Counted from the first letter of the stretch, positions 1-8,126 are shown. The stretch: 23,757 nucleotides of DNA from an uncultured Collinsella sp. (GCA_900542825.1 UQOY01000019.1:1-23757); one strand, 5' to 3'. Numbers and translations: made by a program. The notes: generated by a model from the letters alone, not told the origin.

Positions 1-9
1 TATACTCAT
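1..9 (-). CDS. Start of a leftward gene cut by the window edge
   Basis: On the minus strand an ATG (positions 9-7) follows GGGAGG with a six-base spacer, a strong ribosome-binding arrangement. Only three codons (Met-Ser-Ile) are inside the window, so no product can be named. It lies 140 bases beyond the glmS stop on the same strand and could be transcribed with it or on its own. The call rests only on the Shine-Dalgarno and ATG. Confidence 0.4.
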
Positions 10-15
10 GGAAAA

Positions 16-48
16 CCTCCCATTTCCCGATGTCCAAGAAATGGGAGG
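16..48 (-). promoter_or_regulatory. Hairpin that buries the ribosome-binding site of the edge gene
   Basis: CCTCCCATTT (16-25) and AAATGGGAGG (39-48) form a perfect 10-bp stem with a 13-base loop. Read on the minus strand, the 3' arm contains the GGGAGG Shine-Dalgarno of the gene starting at position 9, so folding would hide it. Four T residues follow the stem on the minus strand, so a weak intrinsic terminator is the alternative. The stem is seen directly; the role is inferred. Confidence 0.4.
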
Positions 49-49
49 C

Positions 50-77
50 AGTTCACAGGCACCTTTGTGGTGGTTTT
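50..77. repeat. Fragment of the GGGGACAGGCACC repeat family
   Basis: The stretch ACAGGCACCTTTGTGGTGG matches the right half of the palindromic repeats at 2151-2185 and 3838-3873. The left half (CCACCAC plus GGGG) is missing, so this looks like a decayed or truncated copy. Confidence 0.55.
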
Positions 78-82
78 TCCGC

Positions 83-132
83 ACAACTAAGGCCCGGCTC
101 CGTCTGATGACGCGGAGCCGGGCCTTAGTTGT
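83..132 (-). terminator. glmS: Terminator-like hairpin downstream of glmS
   Basis: A perfect 20-bp stem (83-102 with 113-132) encloses a 10-base loop, 17 bases after the glmS stop codon. The stem is very GC-rich at its top. The minus-strand tail is GCGGAAAAACC, with no T-tract, so it may act as a transcript-stabilising 3' hairpin or a weak terminator rather than a classical intrinsic one. Confidence 0.6.
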
Positions 133-149
133 TAGGATGGCGGAACCAA

Positions 150-1997
<1,848 letters not shown>

Positions 1998-2067
1998 AGG
2001 ATAAATCCCTTCGTTCGCGTGACTGCAAGACGTCCACGCACAGGGGGCGCTGAGACGTATAACGTTC

Positions 2068-2133
2068 GAGTATTGTACTCACGCAAACGCAAGCTGATAT
2101 ACCAGAAGTGGTACCTCAACTTAGATACCACTT
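2068..2133 (-). promoter_or_regulatory. glmS: Candidate glmS promoter and operator
   Basis: The minus strand has TACAAT (plus-strand ATTGTA at 2072-2077) as a likely -10, inside the small inverted repeat GAGTA-TTG-TACTC (2068-2080). No good -35 is present. Just upstream lie TACCA (2100-2104), TGGTA (2109-2113) and TACCA (2126-2130). AAGTGGTA (2106-2113) and TACCACTT (2126-2133) form a perfect 8-bp inverted repeat with a 12-base spacer. GntR/HutC regulators of amino-sugar genes bind palindromes of TGGT/ACCA type, so control of this kind is possible. The repeats are seen; the regulator is inferred. Confidence 0.4.
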
Positions 2134-2150
2134 GATGCACACATGCCCAA

Positions 2151-2185
2151 ACCACCACGATGGGGACAGGCGCCTTTGTGGTGGC
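2151..2185. repeat. REP-like palindrome with GGGGACAGG core
   Basis: CCACCAC (2152-2158) pairs with GTGGTGG (2178-2184). The interior GGGGACAGGCGCCTTT matches the copy at 3838-3873 apart from single-base changes. It sits between the permease stop and the glmS promoter. Confidence 0.65.
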
Positions 2186-2189
2186 TTGC

Positions 2190-2205
2190 GCACCCCTAGG
2201 GGTGC
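2190..2205. repeat. Perfect 16-bp palindrome over the permease stop codon
   Basis: GCACCCCTAGGGGTGC is a complete palindrome and contains the TAG stop of the minus-strand permease gene at its centre. It could fold as a 6-bp stem with a four-base loop and may act as a 3' transcript end together with the adjacent REP-like repeat. No T-tract follows. Confidence 0.45.
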
Positions 2206-2843
2206 AGGCGGCGTTCGAGCCGATTGCCCAGGGCCGTGAGCGCCATGACAATGACGTAGTAGACCACGGCCACCACTAAAAACGGTTCAAAGGCTCGATA
2301 GGTGAGCGCCTGCACGCTCTGGGCGGCGCGCATCATATCCATCAGGCCGATGGTTGCCACCAGCGAGGAGCTCTTGAGGACCGTGATCACTTCGTTGACC
2401 AGGGCGGGGGCAATCGAGCGCATAGCCTGCGGAACAACGATCTTGCGCATCATGGGGACATAGCGAAGCCCGATGGCCCGAGCGGCATCGTACTGCCCCC
2501 GGTCAACGCCCTCGATACCACCGCGTACCGTCTCGGACACCGTCGCCGAGCCGTTGAGCCCCAGCGTAATGGCGCCGGCGGCAAACATCGAAATTTTGAA
2601 GCCCGTGAGCTGCGGCGTCGCAAAGTACGCCAAAAAGAGCAGCACGATAAGCGGCACGCCGCGAAAGATAGAGGTGTAGAAGTTGAGCACCGCACGCAAC
2701 GGGCGACAGGGCAAAACCTTGAGCACGGCGATGAGGAAGCCCAGGACGAGTGCTATGGTCAGCGCGGCGGCCGTCACCTGACAGGTCACGACCAGGCCGC
2801 TCATAAACATCGGTATATATGGTTCTAGCAGTTCAAACTTCAT
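2196..2843 (-). CDS. Amino-acid-type ABC transporter permease (HisM/GlnP class)
   Basis: This is an inner-membrane permease of a polar-amino-acid uptake system, 215 residues from the chosen start. Hydrophobic segments lie near the N-terminus (FMSGLVVTCQVTAAALTIAL), in the middle (IVLLFLAYFAT) and at the C-terminus (FLVVAVVYYVIVMALTAL). The EAA loop that docks with the ATPase is visible as RGQYDAARAIG through VPQAM. The ATG at 2843 is preferred because AAGGG lies seven bases upstream; an ATG at 2849 would leave only one base. It follows the binding-protein gene by 33 bases, clearly as an operon. No ATPase gene follows; glmS is next. Substrate is unknown. Confidence 0.9.
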   Translation of the reverse strand: MKFELLEPYIPMFMSGLVVTCQVTAAALTIALVLGFLIAVLKVLPCRPLRAVLNFYTSIFRGVPLIVLLFLAYFATPQLTGFKISMFAAGAITLGLNGSATVSETVRGGIEGVDRGQYDAARAIGLRYVPMMRKIVVPQAMRSIAPALVNEVITVLKSSSLVATIGLMDMMRAAQSVQALTYRAFEPFLVVAVVYYVIVMALTALGNRLERRLHP

Positions 2844-2876
2844 CAGCATGCCCTTGGCGCGCGCCTCACCGGCTCG

Positions 2877-3758
2877 CTATTTTCCGGCAGCCGTCGACGT
2901 GCCGGAAGCGGAATAGTCGCCGTTCCACATAAAGTCGGCGCCCACATACTGCTTGATGCAGTCATCGATGGTGCCGTCCTCGAGCATCTCGCCGATGCAC
3001 TCGTCAAGCGCCGCGACAAATCCGGCACCCTTCTTGGCCATTAGGCGGTACACGCCCACGTGATCGCTCGTCTCGGAGCGATCGAGCAGGCCCAGCACCA
3101 GGCCCTCGTTCGCATCGCGCATGGACTGGCCCTCGGCGCCGTCGCACAGGTAGGCATCGATGCGCCCGGCGAGCACCTCTTGCAGGCACTGGTCGCCACC
3201 GTCGTACGTGTGAATATCGGCATCGGGCATGACCTTGGCGATGAACTTGTTCTGCACGGTACCGGTGGTGCAGGCGATAGACTTGCCGGCGAGGTCCTCA
3301 ACGCGCTTGACGGGATCGCCGCCGAGCGTAAGAACGCCCACAAGCGGCTGATAGTAGCCGCGCGTGAAGTCGTAGGTCTGCTCGCGCTCTTCGTTGGAGC
3401 TCATCGCCATGGTAAAGGCCTTGTCATCGCTCTGCACCGATGCAAGCGTGGCGGCAAAGTCCTGCGGCTCAAAGTCGTAAGAAAAGCCCAGGCGCGAGGC
3501 CATCTCGTCGGCAATGGCGATATCCAGGCCGACAACCTTCTGCTTGCCGTCCGACTGCGTCTCCAGATAGCGATAGGGCGCAAAGGCATCGTCGCCCACA
3601 AAGGTGAGCTTGGTGCCCTTGATATCGTCGCCCGCAACCGCAGCAGAACCAGCGGCAGAGCCCTTGCCAGCGCCGCTGCCAGCGCAACCGCTCGCCGCAA
3701 CCATTGCGGTACCGGCGATTAAACCTAAGAAATCACGACGAGAAACAGAGCGGGTCAT
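2877..3758 (-). CDS. Amino-acid-type ABC transporter substrate-binding lipoprotein
   Basis: This is a family-3 extracellular solute-binding protein of 293 residues that should deliver a polar amino acid or related solute to the downstream permease. The N-terminus has a twin-arginine motif (SRRDFLGL), a hydrophobic stretch and Cys after AASG, so Tat export and lipid anchoring are likely. A flexible linker GAGKGSAAGS follows. The mature part has the family pattern APYRYLE near its start, a GLDIAIADEMASRLG helix, MAMSSNEERE and a DLAGKSIACTTGTVQ segment. The start at 3758 has AAAGG eight bases upstream. The reading frame stays open to 4130, but that extension has no homology or ribosome site. 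A LacI-type gene is divergent to it and may regulate it. Confidence 0.9.
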   Translation of the reverse strand: MTRSVSRRDFLGLIAGTAMVAASGCAGSGAGKGSAAGSAAVAGDDIKGTKLTFVGDDAFAPYRYLETQSDGKQKVVGLDIAIADEMASRLGFSYDFEPQDFAATLASVQSDDKAFTMAMSSNEEREQTYDFTRGYYQPLVGVLTLGGDPVKRVEDLAGKSIACTTGTVQNKFIAKVMPDADIHTYDGGDQCLQEVLAGRIDAYLCDGAEGQSMRDANEGLVLGLLDRSETSDHVGVYRLMAKKGAGFVAALDECIGEMLEDGTIDDCIKQYVGADFMWNGDYSASGTSTAAGK

Positions 3759-3794
3759 ACCAAAGCCTTTCAATCTACGATCAAAACGGCTTCT

Positions 3795-3800
3795 ATTGTA
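3795..3800 (-). promoter_or_regulatory. Candidate -10 box of the binding-protein/permease operon
   Basis: The minus strand reads TACAAT, 37 bases upstream of the binding-protein start. No convincing -35 lies 16-18 bases further up, so an activator or an extended -10 may be involved. Confidence 0.35.
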
Positions 3801-3822
3801 GACACTCCACTGTTTAACGCGC

Positions 3823-3880
3823 AGCCCAGCCGCGGCAAAACCACCACAAAGGGGGACAGGCACCTTTGGTGGTCTGGGCT
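3823..3880. repeat. REP-like palindrome, nested hairpin with GGGGACAGGCACC core
   Basis: The outer arms AGCCCAG (3823-3829) and CTGGGCT (3874-3880) enclose an inner imperfect stem of ACCACCACAAAGG against CCTTTGGTGGT. The interior carries GGGGGACAGGCACCTTT. This is the fullest copy of the repeat also seen at 50-77 and 2151-2185. Confidence 0.65.
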
Positions 3881-3885
3881 CCGGT

Positions 3886-3934
3886 GTTTGCCCAGATAAA
3901 ACCTGCCAAAATAAACCTGTCCCTAATTGGCAGG
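3886..3934. repeat. REP-like element, inverted copy of 6940-6988
   Basis: The arms CCTGCCAA (3902-3909) and TTGGCAGG (3927-3934) are perfect. The 49-base unit matches the reverse complement of 6940-6988 at 44 of 49 positions by hand alignment. It holds the reverse complement of RGGGACRGGTTTATTTTGG. It ends two bases before the TTGACA box of the LacI-type gene. Confidence 0.75.
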
Positions 3935-3936
3935 CT

Positions 3937-3967
3937 TTGACACCCTGGGGACGGGCGATGCTACAAT
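3937..3967 (+). promoter_or_regulatory. Candidate promoter of the LacI-family gene
   Basis: TTGACA (3937-3942) is a perfect -35 and TACAAT (3962-3967) a good -10, but the 19-base spacing is longer than the usual 17. Transcription would begin about 30 bases before the ATG at 4003. Confidence 0.5.
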
Positions 3968-3978
3968 CTGACTCGTAC

Positions 3979-3992
3979 TTGAAACGCATCAA
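3979..3992 (+). promoter_or_regulatory. Candidate LacI-family operator
   Basis: TTGAAACGCATCAA has the central CG and outer TTGA/TCAA symmetry typical of LacI/GalR operators. It lies 12 bases downstream of the -10 and partly overlaps the Shine-Dalgarno region, a good place for autorepression. The match is imperfect at the two inner positions of each half. Confidence 0.4.
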
Positions 3993-4002
3993 AGGGGCCG
4001 CT

Positions 4003-5115
4003 ATGGCAAAGGTAAAAATCAGCGATGTCGCGCGCGAGGCAGGAGTCTCGCTGGGCACGGTTTCCAACGCGCTCAACCATCCCGAAAAGCTGCGCCCCGA
4101 GACCCTCAAGCTCATCAACGAGACCATCAATCGCCTGGGTTACCTGCCCAACCAAAGCGCTCGTCAGCTCGCGGGCGGCGCCACCAAGTCCTTTGGCCTG
4201 GTGCTCCCCCGTCTCGACCACGGCTTTTCGCTCCAAATTGCCAGCGGCGCCCACAACGAGGCCCGCAAGCACGGCTACGACCTGCTCATCGCCAACGCCG
4301 ATAACGACGACATTCTCGAGGACCATTACCTGCGCTATTTTATGGGCACGCAGATGTCCGGCGTCATGGTCCAGCCCATGGCGTCCCCCGACTGGCACCC
4401 CGCCATGACCAAGATGCCCGTGCCGATCGTCCATCTGGACATCCACTGCTCCGAACCCGGTTACTACGTGGCCGCCGACAACGAGGCGCAGGGGCGCATT
4501 ATCGCCGAGCTCGCCATCGCCCGCGGCGCGCGCCATATCACCGTTGTGGGCAGAGCGGCATTTATGCAGCTCACCCTGCGCGTACTTGGCATTCACAAGG
4601 CCCTCGCCCTGCATCCCGATATCAAAATTGAGGTCATTGACGCCGGAGAATGGAATACCGCTGCCGACGGTTACAGCATCGGCACTCAGATTGCCGAGCG
4701 CTCTACCGGCGAGCGTCCCGATTTTGTCATCGGCCTGACCGACGTGTTGGCCTCGGGCGTTATCTCGGCGCTGGTCGACAAAGGCATCTCCGTCCCCGAG
4801 CAGATTCGCGTGGCCGGCTGCGACGGCAACCCGCTTGCATGGAGCGGGTCGGTCCCCCTCACCACAGTGGCGCCTCCGGGCTACGAAATTGGCCGCAAGG
4901 GTGTTCAGCTGCTCATGGAGCAAATCGAGAACAAGGCGCCGGCAAAAACCAAGCACATCCGCATTGGTTCCGCAGCGCGAACCGTTACTGCGGTCACAGC
5001 CGCCGAGGACATCAACCGTCAGGAACTCGTGCGGCCGTTCCTCTTGGAGCGCGCCAGTACCCAGGCGAGCAGCCAAGCCGAAGCCACCGCCATCAACCTA
5101 GGCGCATATCTATAG
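4003..5115 (+). CDS. LacI/GalR-family transcriptional regulator
   Basis: The 370-residue protein starts with a LacI-type helix-turn-helix (ISDVAREAGVSLGTVSNALN, residues about 6-25). A hinge helix follows (NQSARQLAGGATKSFGLVLP), then a periplasmic-binding-protein-like effector domain. LacI proteins usually repress transport or catabolic genes and release DNA on binding a sugar or nucleoside; the ligand cannot be told from sequence. ATG 4003 is chosen because AAAGGGG lies five bases upstream and the HTH starts at once. The upstream in-frame ATG at 3958 has no ribosome site. The divergent ABC operon is a possible target, though it looks like an amino-acid system. Confidence 0.93.
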   Translation: MAKVKISDVAREAGVSLGTVSNALNHPEKLRPETLKLINETINRLGYLPNQSARQLAGGATKSFGLVLPRLDHGFSLQIASGAHNEARKHGYDLLIANADNDDILEDHYLRYFMGTQMSGVMVQPMASPDWHPAMTKMPVPIVHLDIHCSEPGYYVAADNEAQGRIIAELAIARGARHITVVGRAAFMQLTLRVLGIHKALALHPDIKIEVIDAGEWNTAADGYSIGTQIAERSTGERPDFVIGLTDVLASGVISALVDKGISVPEQIRVAGCDGNPLAWSGSVPLTTVAPPGYEIGRKGVQLLMEQIENKAPAKTKHIRIGSAARTVTAVTAAEDINRQELVRPFLLERASTQASSQAEATAINLGAYL

Positions 5116-5143
5116 CACGTCGGCCAGTATGCCAAAACGCCGC

Positions 5144-5187
5144 TTAAGCAAAAGAGGCCCGACCATTGCCGGACCTCTTTTGCTTAA
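5144..5187. terminator. Bidirectional terminator between the LacI-type and HAD genes
   Basis: TTAAGCAAAAGAGG (5144-5157) pairs with CCTCTTTTGCTTAA (5174-5187), extended inward by three pairs after one mismatch. T-rich and A-rich arms make it usable in both directions, which suits two convergent genes. Confidence 0.8.
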
Positions 5188-5228
5188 ACGCAAAGTCAGC
5201 CGATTATTCGTTTCAACGCCGCAATTGT

Positions 5229-5879
5229 CTAGCGCACGGCCTTGACCGCCGCCGTCAGATCGAACAACGTATCGAGCACGGCCTCGCAGCCATCCACCAC
5301 GTCCTGTGGCAGCGGCACGATATCGGGAACGGCAAAGACATGGCAGCCGGCCGTGATGCCCGAGACGCAGCCGTTGCGCGAATCCTCGACCACGGCACAT
5401 TCCTCGGGGGCAAAGCCCGCGCGCTCGCAGGCAAGCAGATACATCTCGGGATCGGGCTTGCCGTGCACGACGTCCTCGCCGCAAGTCACCGTCTCAAACT
5501 TGTCAAAGAGGCCGACCATCTTAAGGTTGCGCTCGGCCGTAACGAGACGCGACGACGTTGCAAGGCCCACGTGATAGCCCGCAGCCAGCAGCTCGTCTAT
5601 GCACTCGGCAGCGCCGGCCTTAAGCTCCAGATCGGTCCTGACCATCTCGTCGCGAATCTCCTTGTGGCGATGATAGAGCGCCTCGGCGGTTTCTCTGCTG
5701 CCGCAATGCGCCTCAAGGATGTCCATGACATCGGGCAGTGTGCGACCGATAAATTGATGAATCAGCGTGTCATCAATCGCGACACCCAGCTCAGCAGCGG
5801 GCGCTTTCCATGCCTTGATGCCCAGACGCTCGGTATCGACCAGCGTTCCGTCCATGTCAAAAATTACAGCCTTGATCAT
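5229..5879 (-). CDS. HAD-superfamily phosphatase (subfamily IA, phosphoglucomutase-like)
   Basis: This 216-residue cytosolic enzyme has all four HAD motifs: FDMDGTLVDTE with nucleophile Asp8 and Asp10, LATSSR (motif II, near 106-111), Lys141 in HGKPDPEMY, and VVEDSRNG with Glu165/Asp166. A helical cap lies between motifs I and II, as in beta-phosphoglucomutases and sugar-phosphate phosphatases. Actual substrate is not decidable. The start at 5879 has GAGGGG six bases upstream. The longer in-frame reading from 5960 is rejected because it lacks a ribosome site and adds residues before the beta-strand of motif I. It diverges from larE. Confidence 0.9.
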   Translation of the reverse strand: MIKAVIFDMDGTLVDTERLGIKAWKAPAAELGVAIDDTLIHQFIGRTLPDVMDILEAHCGSRETAEALYHRHKEIRDEMVRTDLELKAGAAECIDELLAAGYHVGLATSSRLVTAERNLKMVGLFDKFETVTCGEDVVHGKPDPEMYLLACERAGFAPEECAVVEDSRNGCVSGITAGCHVFAVPDIVPLPQDVVDGCEAVLDTLFDLTAAVKAVR

Positions 5880-5925
5880 ATCGGTCCCCTCACCGGATTG
5901 CGTTACTGCCACTCTACCGCACTTT

Positions 5926-5949
5926 ACAAATTTGTATATAACGTATATA
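5926..5949. promoter_or_regulatory. AT-rich palindromes between HAD and larE
   Basis: ACAAATTTGT (5926-5935) is a perfect palindrome and overlaps TATATA-ACG-TATATA (5935-5949). The low GC contrasts with the flanking genes and marks the divergent promoter region. It probably contains the -10 of the HAD gene; an exact promoter was not assigned. Confidence 0.35.
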
Positions 5950-5984
5950 GCATATTGCACTTTCGTTACATAGGTAGAAGTCTT

Positions 5985-6012
5985 ATGACAAGCAGCTCGG
6001 TAGGATTATAGT
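5985..6012 (+). promoter_or_regulatory. larE: Candidate larE promoter
   Basis: ATGACA (5985-5990) and TATAGT (6007-6012) each match the consensus at five of six bases, with a 16-base spacer. The arms CTCGGT (5996-6001) and ACCGAG (6018-6023) flank the -10 and could be an operator or a small hairpin. Confidence 0.55.
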
Positions 6013-6046
6013 TTTCAACCGAGTACTCAATGGTAAGGATCGTTTC

Positions 6047-6925
6047 ATGCTTTCAGACACTACTGCACCTGCAGAGGAGCTTCAGAACAAACTCGCGACG
6101 CTCGAGCAGTTGCTTTTGGCATACGGACGCGTCGCCATCGGCTTTTCCGGTGGCGTCGACAGCAGCTTTTTGGCCGCGGTCTGCGCCCGTATCATGCCTG
6201 CCAGCACACTTCTCGTTCACCTCACCACGCCGCTCATCGGCACGCCCGAACAGGCTTCGTTTGAGCGATCCGTTGACGGGCAAACCAATGAGGGGCCGCA
6301 TTTTAAGCTCCCCGTGCTCAATCTTTCGGTCGATCAGCTGCAGCTCCCCCAAGTAGCCTGCAACGACGCCAATCGCTGCTACCACTGCAAGCACGCCGGC
6401 TTTACCGCTATCGTCAACCACGCCAAGTCGCTCGGCTTTCCCACCGTCATCGATGGCAGCAATGCAAGCGATCGCGGTGACTACCGCCCCGGCATGCGCG
6501 CGGCAGAAGAGCTCGGCGTACGCTCCCCTCTCATGGAGGTCGGCTTTACCAAGGACGAAGAGCGCGAGCTGTTGCGCGCATGGGGATATCCCGTTTGGAA
6601 CCTTCCGGCGGGAGCCTGTCTTGCCACGCGCGTCCCCACGGGCGAGAAGCTTACGCGCGAGAAGGTCGATTTAATCCGCGCCTGCGAGGATTACCTGCAC
6701 GATCTTGACCTGGCGCAGGTTCGCGCGCGCTTGGTCTGCGGCTGCATGCATATCGAAGCCGCTCCCGCAGATGTCACCAAAATTGCTGCTCTCGGCGGTA
6801 GCGCCGTCGACGACGAGGGCAAGACCCCGCTGCCCGCTGCTATCGAGTCTGCGTTGCGCGAGCTGGGCTGCGGCCATATCTCCCCCGAGGTCACCCCCTA
6901 CATCCACGGCAACATGAATCTTTAA
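6047..6925 (+). CDS. larE: ATP-dependent sacrificial sulfur transferase LarE-type protein
   Basis: LarE donates sulfur to pyridinium-3,5-biscarboxylate mononucleotide during assembly of the nickel-pincer cofactor of lactate racemase, converting its own cysteine to dehydroalanine in the Lactiplantibacillus enzyme. This 292-residue protein has the PP-loop SGGVDSS (34-40) for AMP activation, the RCYHCK motif (Cys111, Cys114), DGSNASDRGDYRPG, and PAGACLATR with Cys191 at the position of the sacrificial cysteine. Two further cysteines sit at 231 and 233. AAGGA lies seven bases before the ATG. No larA, larB or larC is nearby, so the partner genes must be elsewhere or the protein may serve another thiolation. 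A generic PP-loop sulfurtransferase is the fallback. Confidence 0.88.
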   Translation: MLSDTTAPAEELQNKLATLEQLLLAYGRVAIGFSGGVDSSFLAAVCARIMPASTLLVHLTTPLIGTPEQASFERSVDGQTNEGPHFKLPVLNLSVDQLQLPQVACNDANRCYHCKHAGFTAIVNHAKSLGFPTVIDGSNASDRGDYRPGMRAAEELGVRSPLMEVGFTKDEERELLRAWGYPVWNLPAGACLATRVPTGEKLTREKVDLIRACEDYLHDLDLAQVRARLVCGCMHIEAAPADVTKIAALGGSAVDDEGKTPLPAAIESALRELGCGHISPEVTPYIHGNMNL

Positions 6926-6939
6926 GTTACGCCGTTTTA

Positions 6940-6988
6940 CCTACCAAAAAGGGACGGGTTTATTTTGGCAGGTTTTATCTGGGGAAAC
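6940..6988. repeat. REP-like element, inverted copy of 3886-3934
   Basis: CCTACCAA (6940-6947) pairs with TTGGCAGG (6965-6972) with one mismatch around GGGACGGGTTTATT. A further AGGTTTTATCTGGG is shared with the other copy. It lies 15 bases after the larE stop and could also act as its 3' hairpin. Confidence 0.75.
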
Positions 6989-7142
6989 GCCGAATAGCCC
7001 CATATACACAACCGCCGCAGCTCCATATGAGACAAATGAATCAGTAGCGTCTGTTCCAAATCTTGAGTATTTGTTCGGCGGAACGACCCCTGCCGGCTCC
7101 TGCTAGACTGGTAGACTCCCAACCGTCCATCCAGGAGCCTCA

Positions 7143-8126
7143 ATGTCGCGCAAGTCCGCCTACAAGCAAGTACTTTCCATCGGCACCGCCGTGGTGCTGG
7201 GGTTTGCGCTGTTCACAGGGTCGCTCGACGGAGCGCCCAAGCTGTTGTCGCCGCAAAGTGACGAGCAGGCGGCAGCTCTGGCCGAAAAACAAAACGAGAG
7301 CCCCGGCCGCACCGACGACGAGGCAGACCTAGTCGCTCGGCTCGAATCGGGAACAGCGAGCTCCTCGGACTCTCAAAATAGCCAAGACTCTGGCGATGGC
7401 CCCGATTCCGCCGCGACCGACACCGGTGACGACGCCTCCGCGGATAGCGCCGCCACCCCCATCGACGAGGTCAAAAACCCCGATCTCGACCGCGCCCGCG
7501 GCGTTTATCTCAGCAGCATTCCCGACTACGCCGGCAATCCCTATGTTGCCCTGCGCGCCGACAGCACGCACGCGCTCGGCACGCCGTCATTCACGCTCGA
7601 TGAATACGAGCGCGCCACCGAAGAGGGCTGCTTTAAGAAGTTCTCCAAGCTCGACAGCTTGGGCCGCACCCGCAAAGCGCTCGCCTGCGTGGGCCCCGAA
7701 TCGCTCGGTCAAGGCAAGCGCGGCGATATCTCGCGTATCCACCCCGCCGGATGGCACCAGCAACGTTACGACTTTATTCCGGGCCAGAGCCTCTACAACC
7801 GCTGTCACCTTATCGCCTGGTCGCTCTGCGGCGAAAACGCCAACCGCAAGAATCTCCTCACCGGCACGCGCTATCTCAACGAGACGGGCATGCTACCGTT
7901 TGAAGAGCAGATTCTCAACTATATTCGCGATACGGGTAACCATGTGCTCTACCGCGTCACGCCCATGTATAACGAAGAGGAACTTGTCTGCCGCGGCGTG
8001 CGCCTGGAGGCACAGTCGGTCGAGGACCACGGCAAGACGCTGTGCTTCCACGTGTACTGCTACAACCTGCAGCCGCATGTGCAGATCGACTACGCCACCG
8101 GCCGCAACCAGGCATCCGGAGACTAG
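7143..8126 (+). CDS. Secreted or membrane-anchored DNA/RNA non-specific endonuclease
   Basis: The 327-residue protein resembles the beta-beta-alpha metal nucleases of the EndA/streptodornase type, which cut nucleic acid outside the cell. An N-terminal hydrophobic segment (residues about 10-26) after two lysines and an arginine is a signal peptide or anchor. Residues about 55-110 are a Ser/Asp/Ala-rich acidic linker. The catalytic part has YDFIPGQSLYNRCHLIAW with His222 as likely general base, then GENANRKNLLTGTRYLN with metal-binding Asn candidates. The family's usual DRGH or NRSH reads NRCH here. AGGAG stands five bases before the ATG. It is a single gene, ended by the hairpin at 8192. Nutrient scavenging, DNA uptake or defence are possible roles. 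Confidence 0.88.
   Translation: MSRKSAYKQVLSIGTAVVLGFALFTGSLDGAPKLLSPQSDEQAAALAEKQNESPGRTDDEADLVARLESGTASSSDSQNSQDSGDGPDSAATDTGDDASADSAATPIDEVKNPDLDRARGVYLSSIPDYAGNPYVALRADSTHALGTPSFTLDEYERATEEGCFKKFSKLDSLGRTRKALACVGPESLGQGKRGDISRIHPAGWHQQRYDFIPGQSLYNRCHLIAWSLCGENANRKNLLTGTRYLNETGMLPFEEQILNYIRDTGNHVLYRVTPMYNEEELVCRGVRLEAQSVEDHGKTLCFHVYCYNLQPHVQIDYATGRNQASGD

Noticed and set aside
1998..2077. glmS ribozyme in the glmS leader
   Set aside because: The leader from the likely -10 to the ATG is only about 75 bases, too short for the ribozyme, and no matching core was seen.
3759..4130. N-terminal extension of the first binding protein up to 4130
   Set aside because: The extension overlaps the divergent LacI-type gene and its promoter, while a Tat signal and a ribosome site fit the start at 3758.
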